Shown: one piece after another, positions 8,679 to 17,747 of the stretch
Numbering within the stretch: the stretch's first letter is position 1
Layout: each line of letters begins with the position of its first letter
Source: an uncultured Clostridia bacterium
Lineage (GTDB): Bacteria > Bacillota > Clostridia > Oscillospirales > Ruminococcaceae
Reading direction: 5' to 3'
Assembly: GCA_947168885.1 (NCBI GenBank)
Contig: CAMVNQ010000001.1
Span: forward strand, 310,001 to 374,000
DNA: 64,000 nucleotides
Translations under genes and position numbers: made by a program
The notes under the pieces: generated by a model
The model's database searches: none
Told to the model about the DNA's origin: nothing
What the model saw: only the letters and a program-made list of their open reading frames with translations

Positions 8679-8714
8679 CGGTGCCGATGCGGCAAAAGCA
8701 TCGGCACCGATTTT
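8679..8714 (+). terminator. Terminator after the small helical protein gene
   Basis: CGGTGCCGATGC pairs perfectly with GCATCGGCACCG, followed by ATTTTGC. Confidence 0.85.
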
Positions 8715-8781
8715 GCGTATCCGGAAAACATCTTGTTTTTTGCCGGATAATGTGTAATTTTTGTGAAATTTGAAAAAGGTC

Positions 8782-8810
8782 TTGAAATAATAATATAAGT
8801 ATGATATTAT
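8782..8810 (+). promoter_or_regulatory. Promoter of the ABC exporter operon
   Basis: TTGAAA, 17 bases, TATTAT, followed by a leader of about 125 bases in which I see no clear regulatory structure. Confidence 0.65.
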
Positions 8811-8941
8811 ATACGAAGCTGTAAAAACGATTACATTGCAAAGCCTTATCGGCATGGCGCATAGCCCGGGTTTTGCCGCGATTCGGATACATTAATTGAG
8901 CATTTTGAATTTCGCATTGATAAAAAGGTGTGGTGACAGAT

Positions 8942-10681
8942 ATGTTTATGTTCCGGTGGCTCTGGAAAAATATGAAGGGCGACAGAGCGATATACTGCTG
9001 TGCGCTGTGTATGACGCTTGTCTGCCAGTCTATGTATATAATAGCTCCGTACATAACCCAGCAGATAATAGATACTTTCCTCGTCGGAGAGCAGGCAGCG
9101 GAAAATCTCAGAACCGGCACGAATACGCTCATAACCATGCTCCTGATGATGATAGGATTCACGGTACTGCGCTGTATTATACAGTACACCTCAAATATGT
9201 GCTATGAGCACGCGTCGCAGGGGATCATCTACCGCGTGAGAAAGATACTCTTCGATAACATAGAAAAGCAGGATGCGCTGTTCTATGACCATCACCGCAC
9301 CGGCGACATAATGACCGTCATTACCGGTGATCTTGAAATGGTTCGTCACTCTATCGCGTGGATAATCAAGACTACTCTCGAATGTATCGTGCTTTTCTCC
9401 GCGACGATGATATACTTCTTCACGATAGACTGGCTCATGGCACTGTGTATGCTCGCTCTGACCCCCGTGATACTGCTTATCACCAAGGGATTCAAGAACG
9501 TTGTCGGTCCGTTCTATGTCGATCTGCGTGAAAAGCTCTCGGATATGAATACCCACGCCGAGGAGAATATCTCCGGCAACCGTGTTGTTAAGGCGTTTGC
9601 CCGCGAGGATACCGAGATCGGAAAGTTTGATAACTGTAACAGGTCGTATAACGAGGCGAACAAGAAGGCCGCGTTCACATGGCTGAAATTCTTCCCCGGA
9701 CTTGAAATAACCGCCCAGAGCTTAAGCGTAGTCTGCCTGTTCTTCGGCGGTATGTTCGTCGCGCTCGGAAGAATGACATTCGGTGAGTACGCCGCGTTTG
9801 CGGGACTTGTATGGACTCTCTCGAACCCTATGAGAACGCTTGGAAACATCGTCAACGACTATCAGCGTTTCACAGCTTCGGCAAACAAGATAATCGAACT
9901 CTACTATGGAAGACCGTTCATCGTTGACCGTGCCGACGCAGAGGAAGTCGAGGGACGCATTAAGGGCGCTGTCGAGTTCCGTGACGTTTCGTTCTCTTAC
10001 GGAGATACCGAGGTGCTCAGAAACATCAGCATCAAGGCTGAACCCGGCGAGACCGTCGCGATCATGGGGGCTACCGGAAGCGGCAAGACAACACTCATCG
10101 ACCTTATCCCGCGCATCTATGACGTGTCCGGCGGAGCCGTTCTTGTTGACGGGCATGACGTGCGCATGATGAAGCTTGAACAGCTCCGCGGCGCGATAGG
10201 CATAGCGACACAGGATGTTCTTCTGTACTCGGACACTATCGAGGGCAATATCTGTTTCGGCAACATCGACCTTCCCGAAGAGGAAGTGGTAAAATATGCG
10301 AAAGCCGCAGATGCGGACGGCTTCATTCAAAAGACATCCGACGGCTATGATACGATAATCGGCGAGCGCGGTGTCGGTCTTTCGGGCGGACAGAAGCAGA
10401 GGATCTCGCTTGCGCGCGCACTTGCGGTTAAGCCGTCGATACTGATACTTGACGATACGACTTCGGCGGTCGATCTTGAGACTGAAAAGCACATTCAGGA
10501 TGCTCTCGCAAACCTCGATTTCCCCTGCACGAAGATAATCGTTGCGCAAAGGATCTCGACAACGCGCACCGCAGACAGGATAATCGTACTTAAAGACGGA
10601 ACAGTCGCAGAATGCGGGACCCACGAAGAACTCATACAGCAGAACGGCTATTACCGCGAAGTCTATGATCTGCAGAAGTGA
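8942..10681 (+). CDS. ABC exporter half-transporter, degenerate-site subunit
   Basis: 579 residues from the ATG at 8942, which has GGTGA five bases upstream; GTG at 8930 or 8933 are alternatives. Six transmembrane helices in the first 310 residues are followed by the nucleotide-binding domain: Walker A GATGSGKT (near 375), signature LSGGQ (near 479), Walker B ending in LILDD where the catalytic glutamate is replaced by aspartate, and an H-loop reading AQRIST with glutamine in place of histidine. These changes mark the non-hydrolysing site of heterodimeric exporters such as TM287/288. The partner gene starts 10 bases downstream. Substrate (drug, lipid or peptide) is not evident. Confidence 0.93.
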   Translation: MFMFRWLWKNMKGDRAIYCCALCMTLVCQSMYIIAPYITQQIIDTFLVGEQAAENLRTGTNTLITMLLMMIGFTVLRCIIQYTSNMCYEHASQGIIYRVRKILFDNIEKQDALFYDHHRTGDIMTVITGDLEMVRHSIAWIIKTTLECIVLFSATMIYFFTIDWLMALCMLALTPVILLITKGFKNVVGPFYVDLREKLSDMNTHAEENISGNRVVKAFAREDTEIGKFDNCNRSYNEANKKAAFTWLKFFPGLEITAQSLSVVCLFFGGMFVALGRMTFGEYAAFAGLVWTLSNPMRTLGNIVNDYQRFTASANKIIELYYGRPFIVDRADAEEVEGRIKGAVEFRDVSFSYGDTEVLRNISIKAEPGETVAIMGATGSGKTTLIDLIPRIYDVSGGAVLVDGHDVRMMKLEQLRGAIGIATQDVLLYSDTIEGNICFGNIDLPEEEVVKYAKAADADGFIQKTSDGYDTIIGERGVGLSGGQKQRISLARALAVKPSILILDDTTSAVDLETEKHIQDALANLDFPCTKIIVAQRISTTRTADRIIVLKDGTVAECGTHEELIQQNGYYREVYDLQK

Positions 10682-10691
10682 GGTGAGATGA

Positions 10692-12458
10692 ATGGCACGA
10701 AATAAATTTGATATTGACGAGACCCTTGAGACCCCATTCGACATAAAGCACCTCAAACGTGCTCTCGTATATGCGGGTAAATACAGGAAAAAGATCTTTC
10801 TTTCGCTGTTCATAAGCATACTCGCGGCAGTGATCGGGCTTTTATCTCCGCTGATCGTACAGTATGCTGTCGATAACTGCATGAAAGGCGCAGAGACGAT
10901 ACCTATGCTTGCGGTGTGTGCCGGCGCTTTGCTGCTCACGATAATCATCAGCGTGTTCCTTGCGCAGAAGCGCGCGAAGATGATGACACGCGTGGGTCAG
11001 GATATAATCTACGACATACGAAAAGACCTTTTCAAGCATATGCAGGAACTTCCGTTCGAGTACTATGACAGCCGCCCGCACGGAAAGATACTCGTGCGCG
11101 TAATAAATTACGTCAACAGCATCTCCGACCTTATGACGAACGGCATCATAAACTTCGTTCTTGAAATGATGAACCTTCTGTTCATCATTGTGTTTATGTT
11201 CTTTGTCTGCTGGCAGCTCGCACTCGTCGTACTGTGCGGACTTCCGATATACGGCGCTGTGATAATGTTCATCAAGAACAGGCAGCGAAAGGCATGGCAG
11301 CTCACATCGAACAAGAGCTCGAACCTGTCTGCGTACCTGCACGAAAGTATAATCGGCGTTCAGATCTCTCAGGTGTTTACGCGCGAAAAGGTGAATGCCG
11401 AGATCAACGACAAACTCGCGAAGAGTTACCGCAAGACGTGGATGAAGGCGGTCGGTTATTCGAACCTCGTATGGCCTTCGACCGACATAGTCTCGACTCT
11501 CACCCGTGCGGCGATATATCTTGTGGGACTCCTGTTCATGCCCGGACTGTCGCTCGGTACGATACTCGCTATGGGCGACTATTCGGCGCGTTTCTGGCAG
11601 CCTATGATGAACCTCTCAAACCTTATGAACACCTTCATCAACGCGGTCGCGTACCTTGAACGCATATTCGAGATGCTTGACGAGCCGGTGACGGTAAAGG
11701 ACAAGGTCGGCGCGGCGGAAATGCCGGAGATAAAAGGCGATGTTCATTTCCGGGACGTGACCTTCTCGTACGAGGACGGAACATCGGTGCTTGAGCATCT
11801 TTCATTCGACGTAAAGGCAGGGCAGAGCATAGCGCTTGTCGGGCCTACCGGCGCGGGCAAGACCACGATAGTCAATCTTATCTCGCGTTTCTATAACCTT
11901 GACAGCGGCTCTGTCACGATTGACGACACCAATATCGCGGATGTCACGCTTCACTCGCTTCGCAGCCAGATGGGTATAATGCTTCAGGACAGCTTTATCT
12001 TCAGCGGTACTATTATGGAGAACCTGAAATACGGGCGGCTGGACGCTTCCGACAAGGAAGTTTACGAAGCCTGCAGGATAGTCGGCATACACGACTACAT
12101 AATGTCTCTCAAAGATGACTATGACACTGTCGTAAGCGAGCGCGGAGCCGGTCTCTCGCAGGGTCAGAAACAGCTTATAGCACTTGCGAGAACGATACTT
12201 TCCAACCCGAAGATACTGGTGCTCGACGAGGCGACCTCGTCAATTGACGCAAAGACCGAGCGCAATCTCCAGAACGGACTCAACCACCTGCTCAAAGGCC
12301 GTACATCGTTCATCATAGCGCACCGTTTATCGACGATACGGAACTGCGACATGATAATGTACGTCTCGAACAAGGGTGTTACCGAGTCCGGAACACACGA
12401 CGAGCTAATAGCCAAGCGCGGCGATTATTATAAGCTTTATACTGCACAGGCGGTGTAA
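10692..12458 (+). CDS. ABC exporter half-transporter, catalytic-site subunit
   Basis: 588 residues with six membrane helices and a nucleotide-binding domain carrying Walker A GPTGAGKT (near 383), a variant signature LSQGQ (near 487), Walker B with the proper catalytic glutamate (LVLDEATS, near 510) and a normal H-loop AHRLST (near 543). The variant signature pairs with the altered Walker B and H-loop of the upstream subunit, so one ATP site is degenerate and one is complete. Start ATG follows AGGTGAG. Cotranscribed with the preceding gene and probably with the two small genes that follow. Confidence 0.93.
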   Translation: MARNKFDIDETLETPFDIKHLKRALVYAGKYRKKIFLSLFISILAAVIGLLSPLIVQYAVDNCMKGAETIPMLAVCAGALLLTIIISVFLAQKRAKMMTRVGQDIIYDIRKDLFKHMQELPFEYYDSRPHGKILVRVINYVNSISDLMTNGIINFVLEMMNLLFIIVFMFFVCWQLALVVLCGLPIYGAVIMFIKNRQRKAWQLTSNKSSNLSAYLHESIIGVQISQVFTREKVNAEINDKLAKSYRKTWMKAVGYSNLVWPSTDIVSTLTRAAIYLVGLLFMPGLSLGTILAMGDYSARFWQPMMNLSNLMNTFINAVAYLERIFEMLDEPVTVKDKVGAAEMPEIKGDVHFRDVTFSYEDGTSVLEHLSFDVKAGQSIALVGPTGAGKTTIVNLISRFYNLDSGSVTIDDTNIADVTLHSLRSQMGIMLQDSFIFSGTIMENLKYGRLDASDKEVYEACRIVGIHDYIMSLKDDYDTVVSERGAGLSQGQKQLIALARTILSNPKILVLDEATSSIDAKTERNLQNGLNHLLKGRTSFIIAHRLSTIRNCDMIMYVSNKGVTESGTHDELIAKRGDYYKLYTAQAV

Positions 12459-12494
12459 AGCTGAATGCATTCAGAATAAACGGGAGAAAAAACA

Positions 12495-12713
12495 ATGTTG
12501 TATGAGGAAGCTGTAAAAACGATACCGACCGGGAAATACCGTCACTATAAAGGTAACGAATATGAGGTCATCGGTATAGCCAGGCATTCCGAGACCCTTG
12601 AACCGATGGTGGTTTACCGTGCGCTTTACGGCGACGGCGGACTTTGGGTGCGTCCCGCGGGAATGTGGAACGAGACGGTCAAAGACGGGCAAAGGCGGTT
12701 TGAAAAGATATGA
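12495..12713 (+). CDS. DUF1653 domain protein
   Basis: 72 residues. The whole length matches the DUF1653 pattern: GKYRHYKGNEYEVIGIARHSE at the start of the fold, then MVVYRALYG and LWVRPAGMWNE. The domain is a small SH3-like barrel of unknown function, found alone or beside housekeeping genes. It overlaps the next gene by four bases (ATGA), so translation is coupled. Confidence 0.9.
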   Translation: MLYEEAVKTIPTGKYRHYKGNEYEVIGIARHSETLEPMVVYRALYGDGGLWVRPAGMWNETVKDGQRRFEKI

Positions 12714-13528
12714 AGAACGATGTTAGTCTGGCAAAGCGTGAAAAACTTCGCAGCTATGACAATTTCGCGTTTGACCTTTATGGCACGCTCATACAGATGA
12801 AAACGGACGAGGAAGGGCTTGCGTTCTGGGCAAAGTTCGCAGAAGTGTATGCGGTCTATGGCGCGGATTATACTGCGGCAGGGCTTCGTGCCAAGTACAA
12901 ACAGCTCACGCGTGAAGAGGAGAAGAAACTAATCGAACAGACGGGCTGCGAGATACCGGAGATAAAGCTTGAAACAGTGTTTCTGCGGCTCCTCACCGAG
13001 GCGGAAAAGACTCACCCTACCGCACACAAAGCCGACATCGCCGGCACCGCATATCATCTTTCCAACGCGTTCCGCTATCTTTCGCGTGAAAGGATGAAGC
13101 TGTATCCTTATGTTCCGGAGCTTCTCACGCTGCTTCGCGATCAGGGGAAAAAGGTGTATATGCTGTCGAACGCACAGGCTGTATTCACCGTCCCCGAGAT
13201 AGAACAACTCGGGCTGCCGCCATATTTTGACGACATTTTCCTGTCGTCGGACATCGGTATGAAAAAGCCGGAGGCCGCCTTTTTTGAGCGGCTTATCGCA
13301 AAGCACTCCCTTGACCCGGAAAAGACCGCGATGGTCGGCAACGACTATGAAGCGGATATGGGTATAGCACTCGCCTGCGGTACAGGCGGGGTGCATATAA
13401 ACTCCGACAGGCTCACTCAGCGTGACAAGGCCGCGAAAAGAGCGATGATCGCGGGAAAATACCGTACCGGCGCGGAAAACATCACCGATGTCGCGAGCAT
13501 AAAGGAGCTTTACGAACTCATACTATAA
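12710..13528 (+). CDS. HAD superfamily hydrolase
   Basis: 272 residues. HAD motif I is FDLYGTL (residues about 20-26; the second aspartate position is tyrosine, as in haloacid dehalogenase and YjjG-like phosphatases), motif II is the serine of MLSN, motif III the lysine of GMKKPEAAFF, and motif IV GNDYEAD. A helical cap lies between motifs I and II. Likely a phosphatase for a small metabolite. It ends the exporter operon and is followed by a strong terminator. Confidence 0.85.
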   Translation: MKNDVSLAKREKLRSYDNFAFDLYGTLIQMKTDEEGLAFWAKFAEVYAVYGADYTAAGLRAKYKQLTREEEKKLIEQTGCEIPEIKLETVFLRLLTEAEKTHPTAHKADIAGTAYHLSNAFRYLSRERMKLYPYVPELLTLLRDQGKKVYMLSNAQAVFTVPEIEQLGLPPYFDDIFLSSDIGMKKPEAAFFERLIAKHSLDPEKTAMVGNDYEADMGIALACGTGGVHINSDRLTQRDKAAKRAMIAGKYRTGAENITDVASIKELYELIL

Positions 13529-13538
13529 AAAGAACGCA

Positions 13539-13574
13539 CGTTCCCCTGCCGTATGGTGGGGGAACGGCTTTTTT
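13539..13574 (+). terminator. Terminator after the HAD hydrolase gene
   Basis: CGTTCCCC and GGGGAACG enclose a 12-base loop and are followed by GCTTTTTT. Confidence 0.9.
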
Positions 13575-13580
13575 CGGCTG

Positions 13581-13609
13581 TTGACAAAACGACTTTTGTG
13601 TATTATAAT
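13581..13609 (+). promoter_or_regulatory. Promoter of the MBOAT operon
   Basis: TTGACA, 17 bases, TATAAT, starting seven bases after the preceding terminator. Confidence 0.88.
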
Positions 13610-13677
13610 AGTTCTGTTCGTTTATTTCGGGGAAACCCGTTTTATTGCCCCGTAGATTATCCGGAGATGTAAAAAAC

Positions 13678-15123
13678 ATGGTATTTTCAAGTCTTGTATT
13701 CCTTTTTATGTTCCTTATCGGAACACTTACGATATACTACATCGCCCCGAAATGCATGAAGAACGCTGTTATCCTTATGTGCAGCCTTATCTTCTATGCG
13801 TGGGGAGAGCCTTCGTATATCATCGTTATGCTGATCTCCACACTCATAGACTACTGCGCGGGACTCGTGATATGGAAGTGGGGCGCCAATAAAGTAATCA
13901 GGCGTATAGCACTTATCGTTTCGATCGTTATGAACCTCACGCTGCTCGGGCTGTTCAAGTACAGCGGTTTTGTTGCGTCGAACATCAACGCTGTGGCAGG
14001 AGACAACGTTCTCAATATAAACGATGCTTTCTTCTTCGGCATCAAAGACCTGCCGCTCAACACACTTCCTATCGGTATCAGTTTCTTTACGTTCCAGTCC
14101 ATGTCATACACGATAGATATGTACCGCGGCGAGATAGAAGTCCAGAAAAATCCGATAAGTTTTGCGGCATTCGTTACCCTTTTCCCACAGCTTGTAGCGG
14201 GTCCTATCGTCCGATATTCCGACATATCGAAGGAGCTCAACAACCGCACGATAAACCTTGACAAGATATACGACGGCGTTGTACGCTTCATAACCGGTAT
14301 GGGCAAAAAAGTCCTTATCGCAAACAGCGTCGGCGCTCTGTGGGATACCGTTCTTGCCGATGTACAGGCGGGCACTCCCGTTTCGGCGGCGACGGCGTGG
14401 CTTGGCGTTATAGCATACACATTACAGATATACTTTGACTTTTCGGGTTATTCCGATATGGCTATCGGTCTCGGAAAGATGATGGGATTCAATTTCCCCG
14501 AAAACTTCAACTATCCGTATCTCTCGAAGAGCGTGTCGGAATTCTGGCGGCGCTGGCATATCACACTCGGCGCGTGGTTCAGGAGCTATGTGTATATTCC
14601 TCTCGGCGGCAACCGCAAAGGAATGGGACGGACGATACTCAACCTCGGTATCGTGTGGCTTCTGACAGGCATCTGGCACGGCGCGGACTGGACATTTATC
14701 ATCTGGGGCGTACTGTACGGCGTATTCATAATCCTTGAGCGTCTGTTCCTCGGCAAAGTGCTTGAAAAGCTCCCGGGGGCGATAAGCTGGATCTATACCA
14801 TACTCCTTGTGATGTTCGGCTGGGTGCTGTTCGCATCTCCGAATCTTGAGACAGCGGGCGCGTACTTCGGAAGTATGTTCGGCTCATCGGGTATTCTTTT
14901 CGACAGCACGACGGTGTATCTGCTCATCAACTACGGGGCTGTGCTTGTGCTTGGTATCTTCGCGGCAACGGACGCGTGGAAGGTGATCGTAACGAACACG
15001 GAAAAGAAAGTTCCTGTGCTTGTACACGTCCTTATGCCGATATGCAAGACAGCTGTGTTCGTATTATCTACGGCGTATCTTGTTGACGCGTCGTACAACC
15101 CGTTCCTCTACTTCAACTTTTAA
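13678..15123 (+). CDS. MBOAT family membrane-bound O-acyltransferase (AlgI/PatB-like)
   Basis: 481 residues from the ATG at 13678, preceded by GGAG; an upstream in-frame start at 13645 would begin in a non-hydrophobic stretch. Many membrane helices. The conserved FWRRWHITLGAWFRSYVYIP segment (near 288-307) and the catalytic histidine in TGIWHGADW (near 333) place it in the MBOAT family. It moves acyl groups across the membrane onto an extracellular polymer. The DHHW protein 17 bases downstream is the usual partner that transfers the acyl group, so the pair probably O-acetylates a surface polysaccharide or peptidoglycan. Confidence 0.93.
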   Translation: MVFSSLVFLFMFLIGTLTIYYIAPKCMKNAVILMCSLIFYAWGEPSYIIVMLISTLIDYCAGLVIWKWGANKVIRRIALIVSIVMNLTLLGLFKYSGFVASNINAVAGDNVLNINDAFFFGIKDLPLNTLPIGISFFTFQSMSYTIDMYRGEIEVQKNPISFAAFVTLFPQLVAGPIVRYSDISKELNNRTINLDKIYDGVVRFITGMGKKVLIANSVGALWDTVLADVQAGTPVSAATAWLGVIAYTLQIYFDFSGYSDMAIGLGKMMGFNFPENFNYPYLSKSVSEFWRRWHITLGAWFRSYVYIPLGGNRKGMGRTILNLGIVWLLTGIWHGADWTFIIWGVLYGVFIILERLFLGKVLEKLPGAISWIYTILLVMFGWVLFASPNLETAGAYFGSMFGSSGILFDSTTVYLLINYGAVLVLGIFAATDAWKVIVTNTEKKVPVLVHVLMPICKTAVFVLSTAYLVDASYNPFLYFNF

Positions 15124-15140
15124 GGCGGTGAAGCGAAGTT

Positions 15141-16289
15141 ATGAAGAAAAAGCCAAGAATATACAAGATCGTGACGGTAGCACTTTTCGCCGCTATGCTC
15201 GTTATACTTCCGGTAATGACGTTCGTGACGCTCCCCGACGAGCCTGCTCCGTTCTCTGAGAATGAGAACAGGACGCTCGCAGTATTCCCGACTGTGTCGT
15301 TCGAGAACTATAAGAACGAAAAGCTCATGACCGGTATTGAGAAATGGTTTGCGGACAGGTTTTTCGGGCGTGAGCAGTGGATAAAGCTTCGCAACAGCAC
15401 AGAGCGCCTCACCGGCAAGATCGACATAAACGGCGTATATACCGCCGATAACCGTATGATGCAGATATGGAAGGGCTTTGACGAGGAGTTCGTTACGAAG
15501 AATCTCAAAGCGATGAACAAGTTTGCAGCGAAGTATCCGGACAAGAAGATGTATTTTCTGCTTGCTCCGACATCGCAGGAGGTTTACTCCGATCTGTTCC
15601 CGTCGAGCGCGCCTATCGGAAGCCAGTCAGAGCTTCTTGAATTCTGCCGTGAGCATCTCGATCTGATCCAGACCATAAACGTTATACCGTCAATGAAGCT
15701 TCACAAGGATAATTATATCTATTACCGCACCGATCATCACTGGAAATCGTTCGGCGCGTACATCGCGTATTACGACGCGGCGAAGGCTATGGGCTTCAAA
15801 CCGTCTGAGCTGAGTGATTTTGACATAGAGCATGTTTCGGATTCTTTCCGCGGAACGCTCTATTCAAAGACGCTCGATGACGGGGTCACACCCGATATAA
15901 TGGATTACTACCATTTCAAGACGGACAGGAACATAAAGCTCACCATAAACAACGGCAAGAGTGTGAACACCTATGACAGCCTTTATATGCGCGAATATCT
16001 CGATGTAAAGGACAAGTACAGCTCATTCCTCGGTCCGAACTCGCCGTATATGAGCATCAATACCGGTTCGGACGGTCCGACTCTGCTCATTATCAAGGAC
16101 AGCTATGCGCATTCGCTTATACCGTTCCTCACCGCACATTTCAGCAGGATAGACGTGCTCGATATGCGCCAGATAAACGACGGTTATTCTCGCTATGTCA
16201 AAGTCGATAACTATGATACGGTCCTGTTCGTTTACAACGCGATAACGTTCTCCGAAGGAACGGAAGTCAGAAAGTTAAACATGGGTTAA
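15141..16289 (+). CDS. DHHW-motif protein (AlgJ/AlgX-like acylation partner)
   Basis: 382 residues with an N-terminal signal anchor (residues about 10-30). The name-giving motif TDHHW sits near residue 197 and ENRTLAVFP near 37-45 is also typical. The C-terminal LLIIKDSYAHSLIPFL segment resembles the GDS-like serine of SGNH acyl hydrolases, here DSYAH. Together these give an extracellular acetyl-transferring partner of the upstream MBOAT. SD GGCGGTG precedes the ATG. Confidence 0.9.
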   Translation: MKKKPRIYKIVTVALFAAMLVILPVMTFVTLPDEPAPFSENENRTLAVFPTVSFENYKNEKLMTGIEKWFADRFFGREQWIKLRNSTERLTGKIDINGVYTADNRMMQIWKGFDEEFVTKNLKAMNKFAAKYPDKKMYFLLAPTSQEVYSDLFPSSAPIGSQSELLEFCREHLDLIQTINVIPSMKLHKDNYIYYRTDHHWKSFGAYIAYYDAAKAMGFKPSELSDFDIEHVSDSFRGTLYSKTLDDGVTPDIMDYYHFKTDRNIKLTINNGKSVNTYDSLYMREYLDVKDKYSSFLGPNSPYMSINTGSDGPTLLIIKDSYAHSLIPFLTAHFSRIDVLDMRQINDGYSRYVKVDNYDTVLFVYNAITFSEGTEVRKLNMG

Positions 16290-16326
16290 GTGCCCTCAGA
16301 ACCGGATAAATCAAACGGAGGTCATT

Positions 16327-16575
16327 ATGGAATCTCGTGTTGCAGTCGTTGGTATAATCGTTGAAAAACCCGAGTCGGCCGAAAAGGTGAACGCGGTGCT
16401 TCACAGTTACGGCAGCTATATCATCGGCAGAATGGGTATCCCCTACCGCGAAAAAGGGATAAGCATAATCAGCATAGCTATGGATGCGCCGCAGGACGAG
16501 ATCTCGGCGCTTTCGGGTAAACTCGGACGTATAGACGGTGTAAGCGTCAAAGCGGCTTTTGCGAAAAACTTCTGA
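16327..16575 (+). CDS. TM1266-type iron-only hydrogenase system regulator
   Basis: 82 residues of the ACT-like TM1266 family: METRV-like start (MESRVAVVGIIVE), then IIGRMGIPYREKGISIISIAMDAP, ISALSGKLG and GVSVKA, all diagnostic. The family usually sits beside hydE, hydF and hydG and is annotated as a putative regulator of [FeFe] hydrogenase maturation. Here no maturation gene is adjacent; it lies 37 bases after the DHHW gene and before a strong terminator. A role in hydrogenase control is therefore by family only. Confidence 0.9.
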   Translation: MESRVAVVGIIVEKPESAEKVNAVLHSYGSYIIGRMGIPYREKGISIISIAMDAPQDEISALSGKLGRIDGVSVKAAFAKNF

Positions 16576-16582
16576 GCCGATC

Positions 16583-16617
16583 ATTCTTCCCGGTATCTTA
16601 CCGGGGAGAATTTTTTT
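16583..16617 (+). terminator. Terminator after the TM1266-like gene
   Basis: ATTCTTCCCGGTA and TACCGGGGAGAAT pair around TCT with one mismatch, then seven T. Confidence 0.93.
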
Positions 16618-16636
16618 ATTTTTTTCAAAAAAAGAC

Positions 16637-16665
16637 TTGACAAACGCAAATAGATTTGATATAAT
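16637..16665 (+). promoter_or_regulatory. Promoter of the redox cluster
   Basis: TTGACA, 17 bases, TATAAT. Just downstream at 16671-16688 an inverted repeat TGTAA/TTACA with eight bases between is placed where a repressor such as the OhrR encoded two genes on could bind; that link is inference. Confidence 0.82.
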
Positions 16666-16749
16666 TTATTTGTAAGCAAAGTATTACATCGGCGAAAACG
16701 GATACAATATCCGTGATATGCCGCAGAATCAATAAAGGAGGATCACATT

Positions 16750-17289
16750 ATGACAGCTTATGATTTCAAAGTTAAAACAAGAAAGGGCGAAGAACTCGAT
16801 CTCTCGACATTCAAGGGGAAAGTTACGCTTATAGTCAATACCGCTACCGGCTGCGGATTTACTCCGCAGTACAAGGGGCTTGAAGAGCTGTACGAAAAGT
16901 ATCACGATAAGGGCTTTGAGGTACTTGATCTGCCCTGTGACCAGTTCGGACATCAGGCTCCCGGCACTGACGACGAGATACACGAATTCTGCACCGGACG
17001 CTATAAGACACAGTTCGAGCAGATGTCGAAGATAGAGGTGAACGGAGAGAACGAGATACCGCTCTACACATATCTCAAAGAGGCACAGCCGGACGAAGAG
17101 ATAATAGGTTTCAAGAACAAAGCGGCTATGAAGGCGGTAAAGGCTATGAGCACGACTTGCAAGAAACCCTCTGACATCAAGTGGAATTTTACTAAATTCC
17201 TCGTCGATAAGGACGGTAACGCCGTAAAGCGTTATGACCCGACATTCAAGCCTGAGGATATGGACGCGGATATTGCCGCTCTGATGTGA
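16750..17289 (+). CDS. Glutathione peroxidase-like thiol peroxidase
   Basis: 179 residues. Catalytic Cys35 in NTATGCGFTPQY, the glutamine in DLPCDQFGHQAPGT (second cysteine of the thioredoxin-dependent type may be Cys in this loop) and the tryptophan-asparagine pair in WNFTKFLVD give the Gpx active site. Bacterial members reduce peroxides with thioredoxin rather than glutathione, which suits the downstream trxA and trxB. An insertion of about 20 residues before WNFTKF is rich in lysine and alanine. SD AAAGGAGG precedes the ATG. Confidence 0.93.
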   Translation: MTAYDFKVKTRKGEELDLSTFKGKVTLIVNTATGCGFTPQYKGLEELYEKYHDKGFEVLDLPCDQFGHQAPGTDDEIHEFCTGRYKTQFEQMSKIEVNGENEIPLYTYLKEAQPDEEIIGFKNKAAMKAVKAMSTTCKKPSDIKWNFTKFLVDKDGNAVKRYDPTFKPEDMDADIAALM

Positions 17290-17294
17290 ACGCC

Positions 17295-17735
17295 ATGACA
17301 GATAAATACGAAGCCATACGGCTCAAAAATCAGCTTTGCTTCCCGATATACCTCTGTTCTAAGGAGATAACGCGGAAGTACGGTGCATTGCTCGAAAAGC
17401 TTGATCTCACATATACCCAGTATGTTGTGATGATGTATTTCTGGGAGAAGAAAAGCTCGAACGTCAAGGAACTCGGAAAGGCGCTTATGCTTGACCCGAG
17501 TACATTAACGCCGCTGCTCAAAAAGCTTGAAGCGAAGGGCTACCTTACACGCGAACGATCACAGTCCGATGAACGCAACCTTACCGTTTCACTGACTGAA
17601 AAGGGAGACTCTCTCAAAGACGAGGCGATACCTGTCCGCGACGAGATGTGCTGCTGCATAGGACTTGATGCCGGGGAAGCGGAAACACTGTATAAGCTTA
17701 TTGCGAAAGTTCTCGCAAACGTTGAAAAAGAATAA
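17295..17735 (+). CDS. ohrR: MarR family peroxide sensor, OhrR type
   Basis: 146 residues from the ATG at 17295. This start puts the reactive cysteine at position 15 in LKNQLCFPIY, exactly as in Bacillus OhrR, and is preferred over a GTG at 17286 that overlaps the gpx stop. The winged helix covers about 50-110 (KALMLDPSTLTPLLKKLEAKGYLTRERSQSDERN). Oxidation of Cys15 by organic peroxide releases DNA in the family. Lying between a peroxidase and thioredoxin, it probably represses this operon. Extra cysteines in DEMCCCIGL near 119-121 are unusual. Confidence 0.92.
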   Translation: MTDKYEAIRLKNQLCFPIYLCSKEITRKYGALLEKLDLTYTQYVVMMYFWEKKSSNVKELGKALMLDPSTLTPLLKKLEAKGYLTRERSQSDERNLTVSLTEKGDSLKDEAIPVRDEMCCCIGLDAGEAETLYKLIAKVLANVEKE

Positions 17736-17747
17736 GGAGGATTTACC

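Noticed and set aside
9722-10948. 408-codon leftward frame across the two ABC genes
   Set aside because: Crosses the boundary of two certain genes and shows no protein-like pattern.
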